Notes: a model not told the origin generated them from the letters alone. 64,000 nucleotides of DNA from Cognatiluteimonas sedimenti (GCF_022808325.1 NZ_JALGCL010000002.1:311016-375015); one strand, 5' to 3'. Positions 25,877 to 32,972 are shown, numbered from the stretch's first letter. Numbers and translations are program-made.

Positions 25877-26611
25877 ATGCAAACCCCAGTAGATGCCCGC
25901 ATTGCCGACGACAACCGCCTACAGCGCGCCGTGCAACGCGCCATGGCCCCGGCCCAGCGCCCGCCGCTGCCCGGCCGGGCCCTAATCGGCGAGCGGCTTG
26001 CCGACCACGGCACAGACTCGGGCCGCGAAGCGCGGACCAAGATGGCCGATGAACTCCACCAGCTGGTGGCGCAGGTCGAAGCGCTGCGCCGCAACCCAAC
26101 GTTGAACGCCGCACAGATCGAGCTTGCCGTGGCCGATGACGTGCAGGCTCGCGTGGATCGCCTGCTGGCGGAGTGCGAGGAACAGGGCCAGGTCATCCAA
26201 ACGATGGAGCGCGCGGTAGAGCAGGGCATCGACGCGGCCCTTAGCCCGCCGCGCCCGGAGTGGTACGGGCTGGCGACGGAGTACCGCGCCGCGCTGCTCG
26301 ACATGACCGATGAACAGCGTGAGGCCTTTATCGAACGATTGCAGGGCACGCGGGACATGCCGCTGCTGCGATATGCCATCGGCAGCGTGCCACCTGAGCT
26401 GTCCGGAGTGTCGTTCGGCGTGCATCGCAACATGGAGGGCACGCTGCTCGCCCTGAAAGACCCCACGCTGCTCTCTCGCCCCGCTGACCTGAAGAAACGT
26501 CGCGCTGCACTCGCCGTCGCCGTGGACGGCATCCGCCGCACCGCCGCTGAACTCGTGGATAGTGAGGCGGCTGCGGTGCTGCGCTCGCTTGCCGAGGGCA
26601 ACCCGACATGA
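25877..26611 (+). CDS. Unknown 244-residue protein, first gene of the packaging operon
   Basis: Not recognised. It starts at ATG 25,877 behind CAGGAG. The protein is soluble and almost entirely helical, with coiled-coil character around residues 60-115 (DELHQLVAQVEALRRNPTL, DDVQARVDRLLAECEEQGQV) and again at the C-terminus. It overlaps the next gene by four bases (ATGA). Its position before the terminase genes suggests a role in packaging or helper interaction, but no motif supports a specific one. Confidence 0.65.
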   Translation: MQTPVDARIADDNRLQRAVQRAMAPAQRPPLPGRALIGERLADHGTDSGREARTKMADELHQLVAQVEALRRNPTLNAAQIELAVADDVQARVDRLLAECEEQGQVIQTMERAVEQGIDAALSPPRPEWYGLATEYRAALLDMTDEQREAFIERLQGTRDMPLLRYAIGSVPPELSGVSFGVHRNMEGTLLALKDPTLLSRPADLKKRRAALAVAVDGIRRTAAELVDSEAAAVLRSLAEGNPT

Positions 26612-27048
26612 TTGAAGCCCCCATGCACCCGGTGCTCTGCTCCAAGGGCGGGCGGCCGGTGCTCTCGCAAAAACCGCGTCAGCCGCAAGCCCACTGGGCT
26701 GAAATGATGCAGCCACTTCCCGGCCAAGTCCTGCGCCCGTTGCGCGATGCCCGCGACACCCGACGCTCCGTGCCCGGCCGTCGAACTCGACTGAATCACG
26801 CGCGCCAAGAACTCCGCATCTTCGCGGCAAATATGCAGCCATGGATGGCTGACGTTTACGCAATGATGGACCGGCGCGGCAGAGCATCCGTGGACCAAGA
26901 CAATCCGCTCCAAGCAGAAGCTTTCCTTGCCCGACTGTCCAAATCTGGCCGCGATGCGCTCGCCAAGTGCCAGCGCGTGCGAGCCGCCATCGCCTACGCC
27001 GAGATGACGATTGAGTGGCTGGAATGGGAGCTTGCCCATGGCAATTAA
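26608..27048 (+). CDS. Unknown basic 146-residue protein before the terminase genes
   Basis: Not recognised. The protein is rich in Arg and Pro in its first 65 residues (HWAEMMQPLPGQVLRPLRDARDTRRSV) and helical afterwards. No membrane segment or catalytic motif is seen. It overlaps both neighbours: four bases with the upstream gene and eleven with the terminase small subunit, so it is translated as part of the packaging operon. Confidence 0.62.
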   Translation: MIEAPMHPVLCSKGGRPVLSQKPRQPQAHWAEMMQPLPGQVLRPLRDARDTRRSVPGRRTRLNHARQELRIFAANMQPWMADVYAMMDRRGRASVDQDNPLQAEAFLARLSKSGRDALAKCQRVRAAIAYAEMTIEWLEWELAHGN

Positions 27049-27715
27049 AGGGCAGGGATGCAAGGTCTGCGATCACCCGGACAGGGCAAGCATAGAACTT
27101 GGACTGGCGAACAAAGTCCCCATCCGCGTTCTAGGCAAGCGTTACGGCCTGTCCTCGGATTCTGTGTGGCGACATGGTCAGCGCCACATGACGGCGGAAC
27201 TCCACTCGCAGCTTATGACCCGTGGGCGCATGACCCCAGCAGACCTAGAAAATCTGCGCATCACCGAGAGCGAGGGCGTGCTCCAGCATCTAGTCGCGGT
27301 GCGTGGCCGCTTGTATGGACTCATGGATGCCGCCGAGCAACAGGATGACTATCGTGGCGCTGCGGCCATCGGCAATCAGATCGGCAAGAACCTAGAAACG
27401 ACCGCGAAGCTTCTAGGTGACATTCGCACCGGGGCAGTTTCGGTCACGAACAACGTCCTTGTGATGCCGGAGTTCCACGCGCTCCGCACGACGATCATGC
27501 GTGCATTGCGGGCGCACCCCGAGGCCCGGGCCGACGTGGCCGCCGCCCTGCGCCAGTTGGAATCGCCCGACGTGCCACGGCAGGAATCGCCTGAGGAGCG
27601 TGAGGCCGCAGCGGGCGAGATGGACAAGGATCGAGAAGTTACGCGCCGGAGTAGGGCAAAGCGCAAAGGCCAGGTCATCGAAGGAGTCGCGCATCGTGTC
27701 GATCCTAGCGCGTGA
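27038..27715 (+). CDS. terS: Probable terminase small subunit
   Basis: The 225-residue protein opens with a zinc-binding-like CKVCDHPDR and a helix-turn-helix (IRVLGKRYGLSSDSVWRHGQRHM). A long helical middle (VLQHLVAVRGRLYGLMDAAEQ) and a charged tail (MDKDREVTRRSRAKRKG) follow. This is the architecture of small terminase subunits that recognise the pac/cos site. It overlaps the large-subunit start by 20 bases. The name rests on position and architecture, not on a strict signature; a satellite TerS could redirect packaging from helper to satellite DNA. Confidence 0.72.
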   Translation: MAIKGQGCKVCDHPDRASIELGLANKVPIRVLGKRYGLSSDSVWRHGQRHMTAELHSQLMTRGRMTPADLENLRITESEGVLQHLVAVRGRLYGLMDAAEQQDDYRGAAAIGNQIGKNLETTAKLLGDIRTGAVSVTNNVLVMPEFHALRTTIMRALRAHPEARADVAAALRQLESPDVPRQESPEEREAAAGEMDKDREVTRRSRAKRKGQVIEGVAHRVDPSA

Positions 27716-28442
27716 CCTTACCCGGATGCTCGATCCCGCGAGCGTGATGCGGGATGCGGGCATGGAGCCCGACGGCTGGCAGGAGGAAGTGCTCAACAGC
27801 GACGCGCGGCGGATGTTGCTGCTGTGCTCTCGCCAATCCGGCAAGTCCACAACGTGCGCGAGCCTTGCGGTGCATCAAGCCTTGTATGACCCGGGGCTGG
27901 TGTTGCTCATCGCCCCGGCTCAGCGGCAATCATCGGAGTTGTTCCGCAAAGTGCATGAGGTCTATCGCGCGTTGCCCGACGTGCCGCGCATCGTGCAGGA
28001 GTCGGCCATGCGGCTAGAACTTGCGAACGGCTCACGCATCATCGCGCTGCCCGGCACCGAGGGCACCATCCGCGGTTATTCAGGTGCCAAGACCGTGATA
28101 GTGGACGAGGCCAGCCGGGTGGATAACGCGCTCTTTGCCGCCGTGCGTCCAATGCTCGCAACAACGAATGGCAGATTCGTCGCGCTGACGACGCCCTACG
28201 GCAAGCGGGGATGGTTCTACGAGGCGTGGGAGCACGGCGAGGGGTGGCACCGCACGAAAGTCACCGCGCACGACTGCCCACGCATCGACCCGGAATGGCT
28301 CGCGGAGGAACGCCGCCTGATAGGCGATTGGCAGTTCCGCCAGGAGTACGAATGCGAGTTCGTGGACACAGACGAACAATTCTTTGCTTCGGACTTGATC
28401 GAAGCCGCCCTGACCAATGAGGTATCCCCATTGTGGAACTAG
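27696..28442 (+). CDS. terL: Terminase large subunit, ATPase part (frame ends early)
   Basis: This 248-residue frame is the ATP-driven DNA-packaging motor domain: Walker A CSRQSGKST (44-52), Walker B TVIVDEAS with D137 and E138, and the coupling segment VALTTPYGKRGWF. It starts at GTG 27,696 behind AAGGAG. It stops after ...NEVSPLWN while the nuclease half continues in another frame starting 10 bases upstream of this stop. Normal TerL proteins carry both parts in one chain of about 450-550 residues. Adding one G after 28,436 would join them into a single 481-residue protein reading PLWELETY, so a one-base loss is the simplest explanation. Confidence 0.9.
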   Translation: MSILARDLTRMLDPASVMRDAGMEPDGWQEEVLNSDARRMLLLCSRQSGKSTTCASLAVHQALYDPGLVLLIAPAQRQSSELFRKVHEVYRALPDVPRIVQESAMRLELANGSRIIALPGTEGTIRGYSGAKTVIVDEASRVDNALFAAVRPMLATTNGRFVALTTPYGKRGWFYEAWEHGEGWHRTKVTAHDCPRIDPEWLAEERRLIGDWQFRQEYECEFVDTDEQFFASDLIEAALTNEVSPLWN

Positions 28443-29140
28443 AGACGTACACGAGCGTCCCCGTTGACGACCGCCGCTTGGAGGGGAACCTGAGCATCGT
28501 CCGTCGTCGCGCGGTCGCGGTCGGTATCGACGTGGGCCAAGCCCATGACCCCACGGCCATCGCCATCGTGTCGCGCATCACCACGGATACAACGAACCCG
28601 GGGCTGAGTTTTCTCAACCCCGAACCGAACCCGCGTTATGAAGTGCAGCACCTTGAGCGCCTGCGCCTTGGGATGCCGTACCCAGCGCAAGTGGATCATG
28701 TGGAGGCGCTGCTGTGCCGCCCGCCGCTAAACCGCATGGGCCCGCGCGTGCTGGTCGATTACACGGGCGTCGGTCGACCTGTGTTCGATATGTTCGCGGG
28801 CCGCCACGCGCTGCGCAGGGCGCAGGGTGTCGTCATAACAGGCGGGCGCGACACCACGCGCCACGGGCCGGGCTGGTCGGTGCCGAAGGGCGAGCTTGTG
28901 AGCAAGCTGCAAGCGTTGCTCCACGCTGGGGAGCTTCGCATCGCCGCCAGCCTGCCTGACGCACCGGTTCTACTGCGGGAGCTCCAGGACTTCCGCGTGC
29001 GGTTCACGGAGTCTGGCAATGCCACGTTCAACGCCCGCGAGGGCGCTCACGATGACCTGGTCTTGGCGCTGGCGCTCGCGGTCTTTGGGCTCAGTCGCCC
29101 CGAGACAGTGCGGGAGTTGGACGTGGTGTGGGGGCGGTAA
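28433..29140 (+). CDS. terL: Terminase large subunit, nuclease part (separate frame)
   Basis: This 235-residue frame is the RNase-H-like headful/cos nuclease of TerL, with the acidic catalytic set visible: D33 in VGIDVGQAHDPTAI, D109 in VLVDYTGVG, and D207/D208 in EGAHDDLVLALALA. It could be translated on its own from GTG 28,433 through the 10-base overlap with the ATPase frame, giving a two-chain terminase, or it is the downstream half of a frameshifted gene. All catalytic residues are intact, which argues against long-standing decay. Confidence 0.88.
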   Translation: MELETYTSVPVDDRRLEGNLSIVRRRAVAVGIDVGQAHDPTAIAIVSRITTDTTNPGLSFLNPEPNPRYEVQHLERLRLGMPYPAQVDHVEALLCRPPLNRMGPRVLVDYTGVGRPVFDMFAGRHALRRAQGVVITGGRDTTRHGPGWSVPKGELVSKLQALLHAGELRIAASLPDAPVLLRELQDFRVRFTESGNATFNAREGAHDDLVLALALAVFGLSRPETVRELDVVWGR

Positions 29141-29203
29141 AAGTGGACTATTGGCTCCCCGTGCGATATTTACCCCTATTCACCAGCTGGGGGAGGGGGC
29201 GGG

Positions 29204-30181
29204 ATGCCGACCGCAAAACGGAGCTTTGCGCTCAAGATCGTTCGTTTCAAGTCTGGCCGCAGGAGGGGGTTCTTACCCCCAGCTATGGACGCCCTGCTTA
29301 GAACTCTGATGGCCAATGCCCCCACGGTTGGGGGGCGCCACCTTCCGGCCCCTGCTGGCGTCGGGCTGGGGACGACCTGCTTTTACATCAACCGTGGCAA
29401 GCGTCGCAACGGGCGAGATGGCTACCTGATTGAGTGCGTCTGCTACGTCAATGGCGTGGCACCGGAACAGACCACGCCGGACTTCACCGCTAACTCGCTG
29501 CCGATCAACGCGAATCCGATTGTTGATCCGGCGACTGGTCAGACCCGGCAGGTCATTCATAGCTATCGGGCATTGTTCTACGGACAGTGCGCGGTCATCG
29601 AAGTGGAAAAAGGAGGTGGTGGTACAGCGACGCTGGCGCTTGCGCTGACGAGCCTTCTGCGCGCGCACGTCGATCCAACGCTCCCGGGTATCGAGTTGAT
29701 GGATGTTCTGGGTGCTGACTTGCGTAGGTCTATCGCTGCCGCTGGTGGTGTGGAGAGGATTAGTGCGCGGCTTGCTACGTCCACGACGAACAGGATGCGT
29801 CCGCTGTCTTTCCGGTTGAGTAGGTTGAAGCAATGGGCAGGCGGTCGCGCAGTCGTACACGCGGACATTGAGTTTCCTGACGGTGAAAACATCAATAAGG
29901 GAATTGCTGCTTTGGACGAATATGCCGCAGATAGCGGACTTGATGCTGTCGCTGTGCATCTACGGGATGGGCAGAAAATTACGGGACTGCGGAAGTATGT
30001 GGAAAAGCGCCGTATGGATATTGCAGTTAACCCGTCCGGTGCGTACAACATGGCAGACATCGAGGACACCATGTGGAACTACCTGGATGAGTTGCGACGC
30101 CCCGATAACGATGGGTGGCGCATCATAGACAGCGATGGGCGTCCAGCTGGGGCGCGTGTAATAGACCAAGACGATGGCTGA
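29204..30181 (+). CDS. Unknown 325-residue soluble protein of the element 2 accessory pair
   Basis: Not recognised. It starts at ATG 29,204 behind GGGAGG. The protein is soluble and basic at the N-terminus (KIVRFKSGRRRGFLPPAMDALL). Its middle is strand-rich (GYLIECVCYVNGVAPEQTT, AVIEVEKGGGGTATLALALTSLLR) and its C-terminus helical (MADIEDTMWNYLDELRRPDNDG). No nuclease or NTPase signature is evident. The base composition falls visibly toward its 3' end. It is followed five bases later by a membrane protein, and its place between terminase and attachment site is the usual cargo slot of phage satellites. An anti-phage role is inference. Confidence 0.68.
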   Translation: MPTAKRSFALKIVRFKSGRRRGFLPPAMDALLRTLMANAPTVGGRHLPAPAGVGLGTTCFYINRGKRRNGRDGYLIECVCYVNGVAPEQTTPDFTANSLPINANPIVDPATGQTRQVIHSYRALFYGQCAVIEVEKGGGGTATLALALTSLLRAHVDPTLPGIELMDVLGADLRRSIAAAGGVERISARLATSTTNRMRPLSFRLSRLKQWAGGRAVVHADIEFPDGENINKGIAALDEYAADSGLDAVAVHLRDGQKITGLRKYVEKRRMDIAVNPSGAYNMADIEDTMWNYLDELRRPDNDGWRIIDSDGRPAGARVIDQDDG

Positions 30182-30186
30182 GTAAC

Positions 30187-30789
30187 GTGAGCACTGAAAT
30201 GCGACTGCTGCCGGAAGAATGGACGGCGAGTTGGTCAGCCCTCCGAGCTATGGGAGGGTTGACCGCGGGCGTAGGTTTTAGCGTCCGGCATCTGGTCGCG
30301 TTTGCGGTGCCGCTGACGGTAGGCGTTTGGGTTGGCTGGCATGTCGCTCCCGCTTTCATGTCTGCCCAGCGCGAAAACACCCTCTTTGCTTTGCTCGCGG
30401 GTGTCATTGCGCTGGGAAGTTTACTGGCCGGTTTCATGGTCACGCTCATGCTGTTCACCGGCAGAATTGAGCAGGCTTCCGCGCTCACCCTTGAGGAACT
30501 TCAGGCGTACACGCAACGCATCAAGTTCCTGCTGTCGTCGCAGGCGCAGACCCTTTTCGCGGCCGTGCTTAGCGCGACGTTCGCCATCGTCTGGCTCTGC
30601 TTCTTCGCATTGGGTTTCGACGCAACTGCTCAGCGCATCGTGGGAGGCGTGTGCTTCGGCTTCACGGCAGTGGCGTTGCTTCGCTCCATTCTTGTTCCGT
30701 TGCAGATTTATGAGGTCCACGAGGCGGCGCTGGACGACGCTGTGGAGGACCGCATCAAGCAGGAACAGGCAAAGTACCGGCGCGACTGA
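30187..30789 (+). CDS. Unknown four-helix membrane protein of the element 2 accessory pair
   Basis: Not recognised. It has 200 residues from GTG 30,187; ATG 30,199 is an alternative. Four hydrophobic helices are visible at about residues 34-54, 63-90, 125-147 and 155-175. A charged loop lies between the second and third, and the C-terminal tail is cytoplasmic-looking and acidic/basic (HEAALDDAVEDRIKQEQAKYRRD). It lies five bases behind the soluble protein gene, so both are almost certainly co-expressed. Confidence 0.72.
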   Translation: MSTEMRLLPEEWTASWSALRAMGGLTAGVGFSVRHLVAFAVPLTVGVWVGWHVAPAFMSAQRENTLFALLAGVIALGSLLAGFMVTLMLFTGRIEQASALTLEELQAYTQRIKFLLSSQAQTLFAAVLSATFAIVWLCFFALGFDATAQRIVGGVCFGFTAVALLRSILVPLQIYEVHEAALDDAVEDRIKQEQAKYRRD

Positions 30790-30982
30790 CGCCGCGCGCT
30801 CAGCGCGCCCGCGAAACCTTCCTAGCCGGGCGCGCTACGCACATGCTGGCCCAGTGCTTCGGCCCGAGTAGCGAAACGCTGGCGCCGCGCGTGTGCCCGG
30901 GTTGCGCCTGTGCGCGGCCCTGCGCGCAGGCTGCCCCGGTGCCGGTGTTCCAATCTCGGATCAGCCGGACTCCCTTCCGGGT

Positions 30983-31025
30983 GTAGTGGCCTAGGCACCG
31001 GGGCCGGGGCAGCATCGCCCGCCGC
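30983..31025. repeat. 43-base direct repeat, copy A, left of the lipoprotein gene
   Basis: About 35 of 43 bases match copy B at 31,509-31,551, and the last 16 (CAGCATCGCCCGCCGC) are identical. The surrounding 30,790-31,106 stretch has no convincing gene and is rich in short G/C inverted repeats such as CACCGGGGCCGGGGC. Confidence 0.6.
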
Positions 31026-31106
31026 CCGGGGCGCTGGTATCGCCAAACGGCGCGCTAGGGGGTCAGAAAAGACCTACCCTTCAACCCCAGCAACGGGGGA
31101 GTGGTC

Positions 31107-31463
31107 ATGGCTCGATTATTAGTGATGGTTGGAGCGGCGTTCTTAGCCGGGTGCGCCGGGGTTGGAGAAATGCGCGAGGAAGCGCCGTTCGCCACCTTCA
31201 CTTCATCGAAAACGCCGGATGCGCTCGCCGCATGTATGTCAGAAGCATGGACGATGCAGGATCGCTGGCCGATGACGCCAGACGTTCGCATTAACCCAAT
31301 CGCTGGGGGGAAGCAGGTGATGATTTACAACTCACAGAGCATGGCCCCTGACGTCTTTGCCGATATCACCACTGATTCCTCGTTGACGAAGATCAGCTAT
31401 TACGCGAAGCATCGGCAAGCGTACAAGCAAACGTTTGCTGAGCTGACACAAGGCTGTCTCTAA
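31107..31463 (+). CDS. Small lipoprotein carried by element 2
   Basis: The 118-residue precursor has a lipobox LAGC at about residues 12-15 after a short hydrophobic signal (ARLLVMVGAAFLAGC), so it is predicted to be lipid-anchored in the envelope. The mature part is unrecognised (KTPDALAACMSEAWTMQDRWPM). A GTG two codons upstream is an alternative start. It stands alone between two imperfect 43-base direct repeats, which suggests it came as a unit. Surface lipoproteins on satellites or prophages can block phage entry; nothing in the sequence proves this here. Confidence 0.72.
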   Translation: MARLLVMVGAAFLAGCAGVGEMREEAPFATFTSSKTPDALAACMSEAWTMQDRWPMTPDVRINPIAGGKQVMIYNSQSMAPDVFADITTDSSLTKISYYAKHRQAYKQTFAELTQGCL

Positions 31464-31508
31464 GTCCCAGTGCCGATGCTTCGATCCCGTTTCGCCAGGA
31501 TGCTGTGC

Positions 31509-31551
31509 GTGGTGACCTAGGTATCGGGGCAAGGCCAGCATCGCCCGCCGC
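31509..31551. repeat. 43-base direct repeat, copy B, right of the lipoprotein gene
   Basis: Direct repeat of 30,983-31,025 at a spacing of 526 bases. Together the pair brackets the lipoprotein gene. Confidence 0.6.
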
Positions 31552-31553
31552 TC

Positions 31554-31772
31554 CTACTCGTGGACGACCTTTACCCGGGTGCCAGTCGCTACGATCTCGT
31601 AGGTTTCGTCATCTATCTTGTTCACGCTGCCACCATTGGTATGGAAAGAGGGCAGACCCTCGATACGCTTGTGAGGATCGCTAAGGTCCCCGTCGTTGAT
31701 GTAGCTGCGGCGAATATGGATGAGGTAGCGGTTGCCCGCGTCATCGACGGCGATAAACGAATCGCGTGACAT
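31554..31772 (-). CDS. Small unknown protein at the right end of element 2
   Basis: The 72-residue soluble protein looks like a compact beta domain (SFIAVDDAGNRYLIHIRRSYIND, then ETYEIVATGTRVKVV). It is the only minus-strand gene in the element and lies just inside the right-end repeat. Its position suggests either a stand-alone cargo gene or an end-proximal regulator. Function unknown. Confidence 0.65.
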   Translation of the reverse strand: MSRDSFIAVDDAGNRYLIHIRRSYINDGDLSDPHKRIEGLPSFHTNGGSVNKIDDETYEIVATGTRVKVVHE

Positions 31773-31866
31773 GGCTGCTCCTAGGTAGTGGGCCAGGAGC
31801 AGGGTGCCGCGGTCCGTTCTCGCAAACTGCGACCGGTTGCACGGCTGCCAAGTGGATTAGGGGGGC

Positions 31867-31887
31867 GTCGGGCCACAGTCGGGCCAT
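31867..31887. repeat. Putative integrase arm-type repeat, right end of element 2
   Basis: A 21-base segment identical to 20,735-20,755, in the same orientation, 114 bases inside the right att copy. The paired placement near both ends is what tyrosine-integrase arm sites look like. Confidence 0.7.
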
Positions 31888-31937
31888 CGGCGCGCCGGGC
31901 TGCGCACGGCGGTCGCGGGCGCTGCCCCAAAAGCAAA

Positions 31938-31968
31938 CGCCCCGCAGGGCTAAAACCCAAGCGGGGCG
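31938..31968 (-). terminator. tRNA-Phe terminator carried on the right end of element 2
   Basis: CGCCCCGC pairs with GCGGGGCG; on the minus strand it is followed by tttgctttt. It lies 32 bases downstream of the tRNA-Phe 3' end. The stem is identical to the one at 14,924-14,953, while the loop and surroundings differ. The element thus supplies the tRNA with a replacement terminator. Confidence 0.72.
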
Positions 31969-32000
31969 CGGCTTTGCGCAAATATCGCTGGGCCACCAAA

Positions 32001-32045
32001 TGGTGGCCGGGGAGGGAATCGAACCCCCGACACGGGGATTTTCAA
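32001..32045. repeat. att copy 3, inside the intact tRNA-Phe (right end)
   Basis: The 45 bases from the CCA end into the anticodon loop of tRNA-Phe, identical to 14,982-15,026 and 20,538-20,582. Identity extends nine bases further left with copy 1 only. Confidence 0.95.
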
Positions 32046-32076
32046 TCCCCTGCTCTACCAACTGAGCTACCCGGCC
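32001..32076 (-). tRNA. tRNA-Phe (anticodon GAA), integration target
   Basis: This 76-base tRNA on the minus strand has acceptor stem GGCCGGG/CCCGGCC, a D arm GCTC...GAGC, an anticodon loop TTGAAAA (anticodon GAA), a T arm with GGTTCGATTCC and an encoded CCA. Its 3' 45 bases are the att core. The gene is complete despite two integrations because each element restores the 3' end. The partial copies at 14,982 and 20,538 lack the anticodon and D arms. Confidence 0.97.
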
Positions 32077-32270
32077 GGTGCAACCCCCGCGCTGCCGGAA
32101 AACCCGGCTGCCGGATGCCGCGAAGCCCGCATCTGCGAGGGCGCGATGATACGGAGGCGGCGCCCGCGGGGCAAGCCGGATGGCGGCTGAACGGGGTTTG
32201 GAACGGGGCTTCCGGCGCGTGCGCGGGGGCGCAAGATGGTCGATACCTCCCGTGCCAAGAGGAAATCGCC

Positions 32271-32684
32271 ATGCGCAGCCTGCCTTACGTCCTCCTGTTC
32301 GCATCGCTGTCGCTCGCCGCCTGCGCCTCGACCGGGCGCATGAGCGATACCGACAAGCTCGCGCTCTACAGCAGCCACGCCGGCGCGCCGGTCCGCGACA
32401 TCCGCTACAACACGCCGATCGGCTGGGACAAGATCGACGACCATCACCTGCTGCTGACCACCCGGCCGACCGAGGCTTGGCTGTTGCGCATCTCCGGCCC
32501 CTGCATGGACTGGGGCGGCGCCACGCCGACGATCGTGATCAGCCCGGTTACCGGTGGCCGCCTGAGCGCCAAGTTCGACCGCATCCATACCCCGGAATCG
32601 CCGGTCAGCTGCCGGATCGAGGAGATCCGCCCGGTCGATGTCGCCGCGGTCCGCGCCGGCCGCGAAGCGATGGCGGCCAACTGA
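32271..32684 (+). CDS. DUF6491-like lipoprotein
   Basis: The 137-residue precursor has a signal peptide with lipobox LAAC at residues 15-18. The mature part follows the DUF6491 pattern found in xanthomonads: KLALYSSHAGAPV, then an aromatic core with WLLRISGPCMDW, then GGRLSAKFDRI and SCRIEEIRPVDV. The two conserved cysteines may form a disulfide in the periplasm. Function unknown. It is the first chromosomal gene right of the integrated block, with AGGAAA before the ATG. Confidence 0.8.
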   Translation: MRSLPYVLLFASLSLAACASTGRMSDTDKLALYSSHAGAPVRDIRYNTPIGWDKIDDHHLLLTTRPTEAWLLRISGPCMDWGGATPTIVISPVTGGRLSAKFDRIHTPESPVSCRIEEIRPVDVAAVRAGREAMAAN

Positions 32685-32693
32685 GTCCGTCGC

Positions 32694-32972
32694 TCAACCG
32701 GCGTCGTCCGGCGCCACGTAGCCGGCGGGCTTGTCCGCGCCGCCGGCAAACAGGAACTTCTCCATCTCGCCTTCAAGGAAGGCGCGGTGCTTCGGGTCCA
32801 GCGGCGACAGCCGGTTCTCGTTGATCAGCATGGTCTGGTGCGCCAGCCACGCCGCCCAGCCCTGCTTGCCGATGTGCGCGAACACGCGCTTGCCGAGGTC
32901 GCCGGGCCAAGGCACGAAATCCAGGCCCTCGGCCTCGCGCTGTTGGTATTCGCAGAAGACACTGCGGCTCAT
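32694..32972 (-). CDS. yggX: Fe(2+)-trafficking / Fe-S protection protein
   Basis: The 92-residue YggX-family protein ([28 protein letters not shown]) has the conserved cysteine at residue 7. It protects iron-sulfur enzymes from oxidative damage or handles labile iron. The start overlaps the mutY stop by three bases; mutY-yggX is a conserved pair, fitting because MutY itself is a 4Fe-4S enzyme. Confidence 0.96.
   Translation of the reverse strand: MSRSVFCEYQQREAEGLDFVPWPGDLGKRVFAHIGKQGWAAWLAHQTMLINENRLSPLDPKHRAFLEGEMEKFLFAGGADKPAGYVAPDDAG

Larger units (their letters stand above)
20538..32045. mobile_element. Element 2: phage-satellite-like island with own terminase
   Basis: The element lies between the middle (20,538) and right (32,001) exact 45-base att copies. 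Gene order: P4-type integrase, unknown, AlpA-like HTH, primase-polymerase/helicase, non-coding region, two unknowns, terminase small subunit, terminase large subunit in two frames, an unknown soluble protein and membrane protein pair, a lipoprotein, and one small minus-strand gene. There is no capsid, portal, tail, holin or lysis gene. The layout resembles gram-negative PICI/P4 satellites, which depend on a helper phage for particles. The presence of both terminase subunits without head genes is unusual. Confidence 0.8.

Noticed and set aside
28420..28445. Programmed ribosomal frameshift in the terminase gene
   Set aside because: No classical slippery heptamer or obvious downstream structure at the overlap; a one-base loss or coupled start explains it more simply.
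29204..30789. Kiwa (KwaA/KwaB) defence system
   Set aside because: The soluble plus four-helix membrane layout is similar, but I cannot see KwaB (DUF4868) sequence features, and gene order differs; naming it would be unsupported.
20538..32045. Complete prophage
   Set aside because: No portal, capsid, tail, holin or lysis gene can be found on either strand; only the packaging motor is phage-like.
14982..32045. Insertion sequence or transposon ends
   Set aside because: No DDE transposase gene and no terminal inverted repeats; the block is explained by tyrosine-integrase insertion into tRNA-Phe.
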